Assembly: GCA_028023455.1 (NCBI GenBank)
Contig: JAQFVV010000556.1
Location: 126,001 to 190,000 of the forward strand
Source of the DNA: Epiperipatus broadwayi
Taxonomy: Eukaryota; Onychophora; Udeonychophora; Euonychophora; Peripatidae
DNA length: 64,000 nucleotides
Direction: 5' to 3'
Part shown: in pieces, positions 47,369-58,612 of the stretch
How the letters are laid out: every line of letters starts with the position of its first letter
How positions within the stretch are numbered: the first letter of the stretch is position 1
Notes under the pieces: model-generated
What the model was told of the DNA's origin: nothing
The model's database searches: none
What the model saw: the letters and a program-made list of their open reading frames with translations, nothing else
Translations under genes and position numbers: made by a program

Positions 47369-48339
47369 AACAAATGTTGATAGGAACAAAATACAAAACA
47401 AGAGCAGATAGCCAAGTTGCTTAGTGAAATTGACAACACAAGATCAAAATATGAAAAGAGGGAAAGGGAATTCAAAGTCTAGAAATAGGTAAACATATAA
47501 ATAGCATGAAGTATGATCCTTATAAAAGGGACTAGAGTGGAAATAATAATAGAAAGTTTTACAGCATAAAAAGCTTTGGGCAGAAAGCAAAACATAGAGT
47601 AGATAATGACAGAGAAGATAAACTTAGTGTGCAGCTAGGAAGAGAGCCAATATTGACACCTCAGCATTGTCATAAAGTAAAAATAGTATTGGATGTGTAA
47701 TAGCAAATGCACTGCTGGACTCAAGGTCAAGTGTTGGTAATGTTGCAGAATATATTCAAATGCATCAGCTGCATGTATAAACCCCCAATATAAAACCCTT
47801 TCCATTAAAGACAGTTATGTAAATATATATATATATATGTAAATATAGTAAAAAGGCAAAATTAGTGTCAAAGCAGGTCTGGGTAAATGTGGATAGGAAA
47901 GAAAAAGCACAGTCTTGTTTTGCTTTTTGGAGAAATTAATCCATGAAGTCATACTGGGATCAGAATTTATGCATTGGACCAGATGGGTGCTGGACTATAG
48001 ATTGAATTAGATAAGACTAAATGCTAAGGTATTGATGTTTGCATAGGACAAATTATATAAATCTGCCATGGCATGTTGCATACAAAATATGGATGTAAAA
48101 ATGGAAATACACAAAAGAATAAAAGAATAAAAATTTATAAATAATTGTCAAAGAAAGTAACTGGAGCAGGTGTTGAGTGAATACAAAATGTATTTTGGAG
48201 GTCACTGGAGTAAGTCAAGGCTATGAGCACAGGATAAGACTCATGGAAGACTAACCATATCAGGCCAGAGCATACCATATCCCTCACCAATACAGAGGAG
48301 AGGTTGAAGTACAGATTGATAAAATGTTGAGATGGGGAA

Positions 48340-48700
48340 TTGTATCCAAATTCCTCATCACTTTTTAACAATCTCCTTTTAACAGTAAAAAAGGGCAGGT
48401 ATATCAAGCTGTGCCTGGATGTGAGACAATTGAACAAAATAACTATCCCTGACACAAATGCTCCTTCATCCATATATGAACTATTACTAAAATTTCATAA
48501 CAAAAAGGTGTTGTCAAACTTTGGTTTAACTGCCAGTTACTGACAGATCAAGTTACACCCTGATAAGAAATATACTGCATTTTGGTACAATGGGCATGCT
48601 TATAACTTTAATTGAATACCATTTGGGTTAATAAATAGTGGGGTGGGACTAATACAGTGTCTAGACCCAGTATCAGATGAAATAAAAAAAATTAGTAGTG
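48340..48700 (+). pseudogene. Gypsy C reverse transcriptase fragment
   Basis: KLCLDVRQLNKITIPDTNAP, then SNFGLTASYW where the family has a catalytic Asp (here Gly), then after a stop KYTAFWYNGHAYNF and FGLINSGVG. The Y-x-D-D box is only recognisable as DVYW after a frameshift near 48690. It is related to the element B RT at the same blocks but is not its source copy. Confidence 0.78.
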
Positions 48701-49079
48701 ATGTATATTGATGTAATCTCAGGAAGTGTATAAGAACACTTCACTTATTTAAAGTAGCTATTGTAAGACTAAACAAAAAGAAATCAAAATAAATTAAAAA
48801 CAAAAAACCATTTAATGGCATCTTGAGGTCAAGTTTTAGGTCATGTAATAAGTGGGAAAGGAATTCAACTGCACCCTGTAAAAAATTAAGCAATTCAGGA
48901 GTTTCCAGTTTCCAGAAAAAAAAAAACACATAAGGTTGTTTCTATGGTTATGTAATTTTTATAACCAAATTTATAATAAAAAAATTTCCAACTTGGAACC
49001 ACTACTGCAATTACTAAAAAAGGAAAGATCTTAGGTGGATGGATCAGCATGGTAGCAGTTTTCAAGATGTGAAAATGAG

Positions 49080-49500
49080 GTTCTTAATGAAAGTTATGCT
49101 ATCATATCCTGACTTTCACAAACCCTTTTTCATACAAAGAGACAGTAGTAGGGTCAGATTGGGTGCTACTCTTTTTCAAATCCAAGAGGGGATCCAGTAG
49201 AGTGTAATTTTCTTTATAAGCCATTTATTGAAGGATCCAGAATTAAATTACACAATGACAGAAAAGGAAGCTTTAGTGGTCACTTGGGTAAAAATTTTGT
49301 CAGTTTCTAATAGGATCAGAGGTGATTGTAATCACAGATAAGAGACTTGAATTTCTAAACCATATTTTCTTAACAAGCACCCAACTAATAAGGTGGAGTC
49401 TATTCCTTCAAGAATTTAATTATAGTGTAAAATATTGTAACAGTAGAGAGAATGTAGTGGCAGATACATTAAGCCTTTGTCCAACTTTGCTGGACTAACA
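49080..49500 (+). pseudogene. Gypsy C RNase H fragment
   Basis: SYPDFHKPFFIQRDSSRVRLGATLFQ, then LNYTMTEKEALVV, the RNase H block with the catalytic Glu, and after further breaks NKHPTNKVES and a decayed VADTLS end. Stops at several points. Confidence 0.7.
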
Positions 49501-49763
49501 GCATTTAAGTTGTAATGATTTATGTATTACCACAATGGAAATGGATAGAAGTGAGCCTGTAGAAAATGACCTCCATGGTTTAAAAAAGACTTAGAGAAGA
49601 GTCTGACTACTGGCATATAATGAAATAGCTGCATCATCAACCTATAAAATGAAGCAGAAACAACATTTGTGGAGAGATAGAAAGAGTTATTGCATAAAAG
49701 AGGGGATTACAGTACAGAAAGAATCAGAAAGGTAAACAAAAACATATAGCTATATCCATTGCC

Positions 49764-50670
49764 TTGTGGAAGCAGATGGTAGAATATGTTCATCAAAGGT
49801 ATGGATATTATGGAGCAAATAAAGTTGAGGATTGGTTAAGTCATTGGTTCTACTGGCTGGGGATGCATTCCAGCATTCTGGCTACCATAAACAAAAGTGA
49901 GCTGCGCCTTAAAACAAAACAACTCAATGTGTCAGGCATAGGTCCGCTTATGCCCATTCACTCTCAACAACCAAATAACTTAATATCCATAGATTATTAT
50001 ATACCATTACCCCATTTAATAAGATGAGATATCAGGTAGTAGTTCATGATATTTTTTCTAAACTGGTGGCTGCATAATCTGTGTCACATGTGAACACCAA
50101 GCAAACTATACAGGTGTTAGAACAGTAGCATTTTGAAACTGTTGAAATCTTACATATAATTATCTTTGATGATAGAAACTCCATTCATTTCTGAAGAATG
50201 GAAGAAATGGATCACTAAATATAAAGTAAAACACGTACATCTATTCATAACATGCAGACTAATCCATGTGAGATCATGTGGGAACTAGTGTGATTATTTA
50301 GAAAATATATACATGATAATCACAGAGGCAGGTTAAGGAAATTTTGTGCAACATTAATATGATAAATTGATCTAGAAATTAATCCACAAGGTTTGAACAT
50401 GTATGGCTTCATTTTGGGAAGAATATACCCTATACATTTAAAACTAAACTGCCAGTGGAAATATGCCTTGTAGATAGGGATAGAGATGCTATCCAGGCAC
50501 AGCTTAAGTTAAGAAAGATGGAAGAGCTAAGACAGGGAAAGCAAGGGAAGGTAAATGGTACATTTATGATAGATGGTAGCATTATAATAAGAAATATCCC
50601 TCTGAGCCACCCTAAAAAACAAAATTTTCATCAAATTTACGATGGTCCTTATGTTATAATATGCAAATAG
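49764..50670 (+). pseudogene. Gypsy C integrase fragments
   Basis: 49764-50027 carries VHQRYGYYGANKVEDWLSHWFYW, the zinc domain start, and LISIDYYIPLP, the region of the first catalytic Asp. 50455-50670 is the integrase tail with a charged helix and FHQIYDGPYVI, like element B's FCPIYKGPYTL. The rest of the core is too broken to follow. Confidence 0.75.
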
Positions 50671-50680
50671 AACAACAATG

Positions 50681-52391
50681 TGTTTGTTGTTATAATTTAA
50701 AAATAAATTATTAATAAAAATGAAAATAGAAAGCATAATATGTTTTTAAAGTAGGTTTTAAGAGCAAATTCGCAAAAGTGAAAGATCTGTCATATTATTT
50801 TTTCCTACCTTTTCTCTTTTAAAATAGAAAAATTTTAGTATTGAAAGTAGGAGGGGGGAAATCTAAAATAAACAAATTTAAAACTCATTCTCTCCTTTTT
50901 ATAAATTAAAAGAGTAAAATATCTAAAAATAAGTCTTAGTGAAAAGCTAAAATAAAAAAAGATTAATTAAATAACTAGGGAATGACAGTAAATTTCATAG
51001 CTGATAATAATATTGAAATTGTAATAATTACAAACTATGCAAGCTATCTTTTTGCGATAAAATTGAAAGATAGTAGATTAATCTAGAAAAAGATTAGATG
51101 AAGGAAAAATGTAAAAATCAATTACATTAAATGGAAAATTTAATTAAAAAAATAGATTTAAAAGTGTGATAAAAACTAAAGTTATGATAAGGAAAAGATT
51201 CAATGGGAGAGAAGGGTATACAAATCACAACTGTCTATTGCTATATTATTCCACTCTTGAGTTTGTTAGATCATTCCAGTATTCATGCTGTTATTGATGC
51301 ATTACATAATTCATTGCTCCAGAGATTCAGAAATCTAAAAACAAAATAGAACCATTCATTATTGCTATGGAAAATATTGCAGAAGTCACAGAACTAGCAA
51401 TATGCATTGTTAGACTATCTTAGAAGTGTTGAAATCCTCTACTAAATATCAATTGTCCATATCTGGAACCAATGTCTAAATGGTGCAATAAATGCTGCCA
51501 TATACTAACTCTCTCTCCCTTACTGCCAAGCCAAAACAAGACATGAAAGCATCAATAGAGACCAAAAAGCTGAATGGTTGAAAAATAACACTGATGCAAA
51601 ACAAAAACAAAAGAACTGTGCCATTTCAATCTCACAAAAGCTTTGGTAAATATATTTTTCATAATAATGGTCTATAGACACTTGCTATTATTTTTTTAAG
51701 TGAAATGAACTCTAAGGACTATATAAAATTAGCCTGATTAATCATTTATACTTATGTATAATATTATATTGTTATATTATATATGTGTGCTTGAATAAAT
51801 ATTAATGTTTGCTTAAGTATTATTTGGTCTATTCTTTTCTTTCCCTCTTGTGTTACTGCATCACCAGTTATTTAAAGATATAAATGTCTACACATGTGTT
51901 AAGTTAATGTGTTGGATCTCCTGATTAAGAATATGAGCTATCTTGGGATATTTCAAGTACTAGATTGTGTCCTATTGTCCAAAGCATGCTCACTATATGA
52001 CATATGGTCAGCTGCTTGATTTTCAAAACAAATAAAATGCTTTGGATGGCAGGTTTGTTCCAGCAATTGAGGTAGATTACAGTCAGGAAATGTAGGCATT
52101 TATGCTTTGTATAGCCTAATCTGACCATGGATATCACTGATGACTATGCTATCAATGGTATTCTCCCTTCTGCTTGAAATGCTGGTCCATTCCTATATTA
52201 TTAAAGATATAAAATAGTAATTACCAAGAATAAATGCATTAAAGTTTAGATATTAAAACTTAGTTAAAGGTCAAGATATTAAAAGTACTTAAATCTAGTA
52301 AATGTTAAAAAGTATTTAAACCTATCAAGAATATGGTGTATTTGGAGATATTTAAACCTAGTAATAAACTTATTCAGACGAACCCGGTACA
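50681..52391 (+). repeat. 3' LTR of gypsy element C
   Basis: TGTTTGTTGTT start and CCGGTACA end. Direct repeat of 44628-46363 with many substitutions and short indels. Follows the integrase tail within ~10 bp. Confidence 0.85.
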
Positions 52392-52635
52392 TTATATTAA
52401 TAGCCTTGACAATATAACATCACCAAAGCCTCAAAAACCAAACTATAATAGTAACAAAATCAAATCATACATCATGTGACTTAATTTAAAAAGCTTGTAT
52501 TACAAATGTAATGTAATGAAGTGCTAATAGCTCTATGACAAATGACTTGATATTGTTATTATTATAGTTTGGCTTTCAGGGCTTTGGTGATGGTATATTG
52601 TATTATATTGCTATTTCTATTAATATATGGTGTCA
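52392..52635. repeat. Fold-back segment between gypsy C and R1
   Basis: CAATATAACATCACCAAAGC...CAAACTATAATAGTAAC (about 52410-52456) is inverted at 52556-52600, around a centre with the R1 tail motif AAAAAGCTTGTATTACAAATG. It is most simply two R1 tail ends facing each other. Confidence 0.6.
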
Positions 52636-52639
52636 CTGA

Positions 52640-52990
52640 AGTTTGTTCCAGCCCATATAGCTATTTAAGTTAAATAGCTGAATCTGAAGACATATAGATG
52701 TCTGAAAATTTCAGAGTTTCTAATCAATAGTTAAGTATTAAATAAATGCTGAACATGAGCTGGTATTTCAGATCTAGTGTTTGAATATTCTAGCATCTCA
52801 CTGAAGATAACCAGTAGCTTGATACCAGTTTGGGGATATAGATAGTTCATAATAGAGATTTTTAAAATGCTTTCTTTTGCAGCATTTATTGTAAAAGCTT
52901 GTTTAGAACTATTAGGATGCTCATTATATTACATTTGTAATATAAGCTTTTTAAATTAAGTCAGATGATATATGACTTGATTTTGTTACT
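52640..52990 (+). repeat. R1 repeat, plus copy beside gypsy C
   Basis: CAGCCCATATAGCTATTTAAG to TCAGATGATATATGACTTG, co-linear with 5615-5960 and with the inverse of 44280-44575. Confidence 0.7.
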
Positions 52991-54200
52991 ATTAAATAAA
53001 TTCATTGGAATAACTTAAAGTAATGACTAATAAATGTATTGATTAGAAATATAATCTGACAAATTACTCTCTAATACAAATCAATCATTCTGACTGACTT
53101 ACAAATATCAGATATCATTTTCATAGATTGACAACAAACCAAAGTTATGCACACAACATTGATTAAATTGTATTCTCAAATGTATAAATTGTAATAATTA
53201 TTAAATAAACACATATATGTATGCATACACATACATGTCTAATATTACAAAACATTCCAATCATTATTAAACCAACAAATATTCTATTTTATCCAAATAC
53301 AAATAGTTAAATATTGAACCCATATATAATAAGCACACTCACATATGCTTATTCTAATATAAAATAAGGATTTCAATCATTAGTTGTTAATTATCTTTAA
53401 CCTAAGAATCAAATTATTTTTACTATTTAATTATAGAAAATAAAATGAATCATATAACAAAATTCAAGAAAATATGCTAGAATTTCTATCCTCTGGAGAC
53501 TTTAAACTGGGTGTGTTTATTTTGCTACAGAATATTTTTTCTCTTTAGCTGGATAATTCATTGTTTATTCAAAAGTTATTACATCTACAGTAGAGGTTAA
53601 TTAAATATTTTGGTGCTGATATAGTATGCGCTCGGTGGCCATTTTGAATTTGGAAACACCCAAAAACACTGCTGGCACATGCAAGCGATAAATGTCATCG
53701 ACTAGAAACACCCATTTTTAAAAAAAATAAAACACCTGAGGCGCTATAAGTAAAAAAGGTGTTTGGAAGAAAGTGACGTGGAAATAAATCAAAAAGGCCA
53801 AAATTTTCATAAAAAAATACCAAATCACGTGATTAAAAATATTAAAACAAAATAGATGAAAATGGAAATGCCACAAGGCAAGATAGTTGCACTAGATTTT
53901 TTTCAAGTCCTAGAAATATTACATGTTTATTTATTTTATTTTGTATTTTGAAGTAACAACAGTTTGAATTTTTTTTTGTATAAGATTGCTCATGTCAAAA
54001 TAGACCCAGGTCTTCATAACATTTCCATGAAGTATTTATTGTTGAAGATTACAATCATATTTACCACATTAACAAGTACCTAAGAAGCAGTAGGAATTGG
54101 TGTCACTTTCACTTGCTAGGAACAATTAGATTATGGTACAATGATGGATAGTTGATTAAATTTAATAAAGATAGAACTAGGAGGTTTATATCAGATCCTA
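52991..54200. other. AT-rich DNA, no gene seen
   Basis: A short higher-GC patch at 53620-53770 (GCGCTCGGTGGCCATTTTG and following) is not coding in any frame at useful length. Its origin is unknown. Confidence 0.5.
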
Positions 54201-54202
54201 TT

Positions 54203-54720
54203 ATATATATATATATATATTGTAATGGGATGGGGGAATGGAAGGTTGGTGGTAACAACGAATTGAACTGGGGTGATGGAAAAACATCAATACAAGTAAA
54301 ATTAAATTATAAGAGTATGAGATCAAAATCTCTGAGAACATTGAGATCAGCCAGCTACTAAAATCCACCAGCATTATAAAAAAGTAAGTATCAGTAAATA
54401 CTCGAGAGAAATAACCATCCATCATCATTAATGGGAATAAACAAATTAGTACAATACAATATATAAATCAACAGTCAACCTTGTGACTGGATTGAAAATG
54501 GGTCTTCTGTAGACCAGGCTAACTATTGAGCCTTTGCCAGCTTGGGCAATTATTTAAACATAACTTGGATGCACCAGTTTAGTGCCCATCCATTAAAATT
54601 GACAATAATCATAAATCAAAACAACAATGCTGGGACATTTAAAACATGCTGATCATCATCAATGCTCTGGCCACTTAGTACCATTTATGTACTGGCCAAC
54701 TATAAAATTAAATTTTTAAT
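54203..54720 (+). repeat. LTR-like repeat R3, copy 2, beginning in (AT)n
   Basis: An (AT)n run is followed by TGTAATGGGATGGGGG, then 54390-54720 matches 43740-44050 in order. The TGTAA start next to (AT)n resembles the LTR-like unit at 61671. The end was not found. Confidence 0.45.
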
Positions 54721-56070
54721 AAGACTAAAGTAAAATAAAAATTAATAGTGCATGGGCTTTAAAGAGTTTCCTCTTTTGCGCCAACCAGGATGATGATTGA
54801 TCATCACTGGATGCCCAAATCACTAAGCACATCCCCATTTATCCGTGTCCGAAATCTAGCTCAGAGAACACAAAGCTCTATTACTGTATGTGACCAAGAG
54901 ACGATGGAATATAATTTTTAATAATTAAATATAAGTTTATTAATAACAAAAAAAAAAAAAAATAAGGTCTTATAAGGGTTCTGATTTTGAAAAGTATACA
55001 ATAATAAAAGTCATTACACTAATTTACAATATTACTACAAAATTCAAATTATTACACTAACAGTAGTTCTTAATTAGTTTCCATAAATGCATATATATAT
55101 ATATATATTAAATTAACTTATTTAAGAGTTCTTTTAATATTAAGGGTGGATGGGAAGTGAATGGATTTGTGGGTAGTTTTTAATAGTATATATAATGTGT
55201 GTTTTTTTTTTTTATTATTTCTTTACACTTGAGAAGTCTGCTTGTAGCAGTGAAACCTTAGGTTGTGTTTTAATATTATTTTTATTCTGGTCTGGTTTAA
55301 TTTTAGATTTGGGGTAGTTTTGATTTTATATTGACTAGTTTAGCTTTATGCTTGTAATGTTTATATATATATTTGTACACAGACGTGCGTTTTATAATAT
55401 ACAAGGAATACATTTCAATTAAACATAAAATCATTATATAAAAAAAAAATTGATTAAATTTTACATACGTGTTACAATTGACAACATACGCATATATACA
55501 TGTGTGTGCATGAAATAACCTATTTGACTTGTTACAAAATAATTATCAAACTCTTAAATTATATGAAATGCAATAAATGATTGAAGTTTCAGTTAAATGA
55601 AATACATTTTACATACTAGGTTTACTGAAACATGTATATATAATTTGCACAGACATATGAAACATTAATTTAGCTACAATAAAATTATGAAAGATTATTT
55701 TCGCAATTTAATCTTGAATATAGTCCTTTTCTTTAAAATAAGAACTATCAAATTTTTGACAGTTAATTGATTTTAAATGTTTCTTTTTTCCTAGTCTAAA
55801 AGATTTTTGGAAATCACTTTCTTGACTATTAATTATAACTTTGTTTGTACTTTTTTTCTTTAATAAACGATTTTAAACTAATATCGTTTTATATATTTCT
55901 ATCAGTTATAAAAATGTCATTTTACTAAGGAAATTGTTTAAAACTTCCTTATCATATATAATGCTACTCACCACCAGCTGTATATACGTTTATCCGTGTT
56001 CCTTTGCCTTTATCTGATGCAACATAGTATAATTAATTCTTCAGCAAGCTGGAAGATTTTTCTTGATAGA
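54721..56070. other. AT-rich DNA, no gene seen
   Basis: Poly-A at 54947-54961 and (AT)n at 55091-55108. No coding or repeat assignment. Confidence 0.5.
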
Positions 56071-56078
56071 GTTTGGTT

Positions 56079-56321
56079 TTAATGATTGTCATAATCAGGA
56101 AAAATGTAATCCATGTAAAATGTTGATCTTCCTTTCAATCTAGGATTGTTCCAGACAAGCAGCTCTCTTGGTTTGATAGATTTCAGGCAATCAACCATCC
56201 TCTGCACGTTTAAGGCTATGAATTTCAGCACAAAGAAGTGGGTCATTTTCTTCAAGTGAATTTCAAACTCCTGCAAGGAAATATTGGTAGCTCCTGAATC
56301 TAATGTTCTGCCTTCATCCAC
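56079..56321 (-). CDS. Unrecognised 80-codon minus-strand ORF
   Basis: Reads MDEGRTLDSGATNISL... to STFYMDYIFPDYDNH, with balanced composition and codon use less AT-biased than its surroundings, so it looks more like protein than the chance ORFs nearby. No known motif was seen. It could be a remnant of an LTR-element internal region, since the adjacent 56320-56600 has a TATA-like CTTTTATAGAATC and GTTATAACAAC, or a host exon. No convincing splice sites were found. Confidence 0.3.
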   Translation of the reverse strand: MDEGRTLDSGATNISLQEFEIHLKKMTHFFVLKFIALNVQRMVDCLKSIKPRELLVWNNPRLKGRSTFYMDYIFPDYDNH

Positions 56322-56756
56322 ATAACTTCATAGTAGCTATTTTTCCAACTCTCCGGTCAACTAAAACCAATTGCTGCAAACTTCATCAAGTTGCAACAAA
56401 ATATTATAACCAACTTTTCAGACTGCTCTCTTATAAATCATTATCCAGACTATGCAGTGGCCCAGTTGGACACTGCTTAAAATATTACAACCAGACTCCT
56501 CTGGTCAACTCTTACAAACTATCAGCAAAAACTATTAATCAGACTAGAGCTAAACCTGTTATCAGCCCTTTTATAGAATCATCTGAGGTGTTATAACAAC
56601 ACCTTGATTAAAAACAGAATTTTATCTTCATCTCTTTAATCTATTGGAATCTATATACATGTTTTTACTTAGGAGATTCTTAATAAATAAAAAATTTGTT
56701 TAATTAATAAAAAAAAATTTCAAAAACAAGTATTGTGTTTTTACATTTCACAATCA

Positions 56757-56757
<1 letters not shown>

Positions 56758-56798
<41 letters not shown>

Positions 56799-56806
56799 TA
56801 CAATAT
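56758..56806. repeat. (AAT)n microsatellite
   Basis: About 13 near-perfect AAT triplets. Confidence 0.9.
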
Positions 56807-57011
56807 TTATATTTATTAAGACCTTTTTTAAAATATTAATTTCATAATGAAATTTTATTTTAAACCCAGAGTTATTTAACCCATTACTTATTATTTTATT
56901 TTAGAAAATATAGAAAAATATCTACAAAAATGTATTCTGTGTTTATTTCTACTTTTCCTTTATTTTACATATATATATATATTCACATACACTATATTAG
57001 TGTGTGTGATG

Positions 57012-57030
57012 TAACCCAACTGGTTACAAT
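57012..57030. repeat. TGTAACC...GGTTACA mini-palindrome beside (AT)n
   Basis: TGTAACCCAACTGGTTACA (first base possibly off by one) is a 7-bp inverted repeat with a 5-bp centre, directly followed by (AT)n. Its ends match those of the LTR-like units at 61671-63904, so it may be the collapsed ends of a deleted element. Confidence 0.4.
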
Positions 57031-57167
57031 ATATATATATATGCTTTATATATATATTAAGCTAGATGTAATTATAGGATATTTGAACTCAGACTTTCAA
57101 GCTGTCTGTAGTAATCCACTTCATCTTAACCAATACTCAGGACCATATATATGTGGAAAAGATAAAT

Positions 57168-57220
57168 GATCTCCAATATATATTTCATGCTGAACCAACA
57201 ATCATCAGTTGGTCCAGATC
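57168..57220 (-). ncRNA. Hammerhead ribozyme, core complete
   Basis: Minus strand. Stem I is GAUCU plus CCAA pairing with AGAUC plus UUGG around a GGA bulge. CUGAUGA (57208-57202) and GAAA (57186-57183) are intact. Stem II has five pairs but a U-U at the closing 10.1-11.1 position. Stem III is only 2-3 bp, and the cleavage triplet AUA follows. The outer stem I is the best preserved in the window. The open closing pair may slow it. Confidence 0.75.
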
Positions 57221-57230
57221 ACCATGTGTT

Positions 57231-57288
57231 GATCTTCAATATATGCATTTTGTGCTGAACCAGCACTCATCAGTTGATTCAAATGATC
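57231..57288 (-). ncRNA. Hammerhead motif, G12 mutated
   Basis: Minus strand. CUGAUGA (57273-57267) is intact and stem II is six perfect pairs closed by G-C, but GAAA reads AAAA (G12 to A). Stem III and UCAA/UUGA stem I are present. G12 is the general base, so cleavage is not expected. Confidence 0.68.
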
Positions 57289-57415
57289 ATCTCCCACACA
57301 TATATATATAATTAACACTTCGTTTATATTAAAATAGCAAATCTTCAGCCTGTCCATTAAAGTTTGAAGATTTGCTATCTTAATATAAACCGAACACTGA
57401 TTACATAAATGTGCA

Positions 57416-57478
57416 GATGATGATACAGGCCAACTGATGAATGCTGGTTCAGCATGAAATAGGTATTTTGGAGATTAT
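57416..57478 (+). ncRNA. Hammerhead ribozyme, intact core, A-U closing pair
   Basis: Plus strand. CCAA, CUGAUGA (57434-57440), stem II 57441-57455 with an A-U pair at 10.1-11.1 (other copies have G-U), and GAAA (57456-57459). Stem III is AUA-GG-UAU, the triplet is AUU with H17 at 57467, then UUGG. All invariant nucleotides are present. The outer stem I is weak. Confidence 0.82.
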
Positions 57479-57862
57479 TTATCAAGGTGGAGTGGATGAC
57501 TAAAGGAAGATTGAAAGTCTGAGTGCAAATACCATCTAATTACATTTTCTTTAAAGTATATATATTATACTTATATTTAAATATTACATATTCACCATGT
57601 ATTCTGCCCATCTCTTATGTGTATTTAAATGAACTTAAGATCCTACATATAAGGAGTCAGAATGACTTAAGGTCAACATGAGTATGACAATTAAAAAAAC
57701 CTGGCAAACAAGGGATTTGAACATGCCATCATCAGGTTTTCAGAGATATGGATAGTTGAAGAGTTGAATGGTGGGGAAGATTGAAGCCTATCAACTAAAG
57801 TTTGAAGATTTGCTATCTTAATATAAACCAAGGACTGATTATATGTGTGTATGTGAGATGAT

Positions 57863-57917
57863 GATCTGAATTAACTGATGAGTGCTGATTCAGCATGAAA
57901 TATGTATATTGGAGACC
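57863..57917 (+). ncRNA. Hammerhead ribozyme, intact core
   Basis: Plus strand. UUAA (57871-57874) pairs with UUGG (57909-57912) through two A-U and two G-U pairs, with GAUCU/AGACC outside. CUGAUGA (57875-57881), stem II UGCUG-AUU-CAGCA, GAAA (57897-57900), stem III AUA-UG-UAU, and triplet AUA with H17 at 57908. All core positions are present. Confidence 0.82.
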
Positions 57918-58029
57918 ATTAATTTTTCCATATATGTGTGGTCATGTATATCGGTTGTATAACATGGAGTGGATGACTAAAGGAAGTTTGAAAGTCTGAA
58001 TTTAAATACTCTCTAACTAGTCTCTCTAG

Positions 58030-58605
58030 GCAATGAATTAACAACATTCTGAATATTGAACTAAGAATCAAAATAGAATAAATCCACTTATTCTTGTGAT
58101 GTACATTGCTGAAAATTCAAATTGATATTCCTATATCAATAGTTGGAGCATGGCATTTAATAAATATTAGATTAAAAATTAACTATATAAGAATGAAGAT
58201 AGAATTTTTTAATAACCTTGTTATTAATAATTAAATAGTTTAATAAATGTAAATATCTTTGTATAGTTGATTTTTAATCTAATAATTATTAAATGTCATA
58301 TTCCAGCTTGATGCTATAATAATTTCAAAAATAACTTTATTAGTGTAAAATAATTGATCATTTAAGAATATGTGAATACATTGTCTTTTTGGCAAAAAGT
58401 TCTAGAGGTAGATAAATGATCTCAACATCCTGATTGAGAATCTGTGATGGATCTAAAGTTTAATCCCCTGGAGAATCTCTAATGGAAATGCTAGTATCAA
58501 ATTTCATGTGTGATTGTGTATGTCTTAGGTGATTTTTGGTATTTCAATAAGACTCCATGTATCATTATAGAGGAATTTTGAAAACAGGATAAAGTATTTA
58601 CTTTT
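58030..58605. other. AT-rich DNA, no gene seen
   Basis: A weak inverted repeat of TTAATAATTAAATA-type sequence lies around 58140-58310 (ATGGCATTTAATAAATATTAG inverted at ~58270-58290). It lies between the hammerhead locus and the 3' end of the LINE. Confidence 0.45.
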
Positions 58606-58612
58606 TAACTTA

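Larger units (their letters stand above)
44628..52391 (+). mobile_element. Ty3/gypsy element C, full-length but dead
   Basis: Direct LTRs of about 1.74 and 1.71 kb enclose 4.3 kb with gag, RT, RNase H and integrase in gypsy order. The two LTRs are clearly homologous but well diverged, and pol is full of stops, so the insertion is old. Copies of repeat R1 lie just outside both LTRs, inverted relative to each other. Confidence 0.87.
57060..58025. mobile_element. Hammerhead-repeat locus 3 (inverted, four ribozymes)
   Basis: Two minus-strand hammerheads (57168-57220 and 57231-57288) lie close together, then a palindromic centre near 57340-57370 (CAAATCTTCA / TGAAGATTTG). Two plus-strand hammerheads follow (57416-57478 and 57863-57917), ~440 bp apart. 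Each outward flank has the tRNA-like segment seen at locus 2 (57075-57145 minus, 57484-57540 and 57935-58015 plus). Three of the four cores are complete. Confidence 0.8.
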
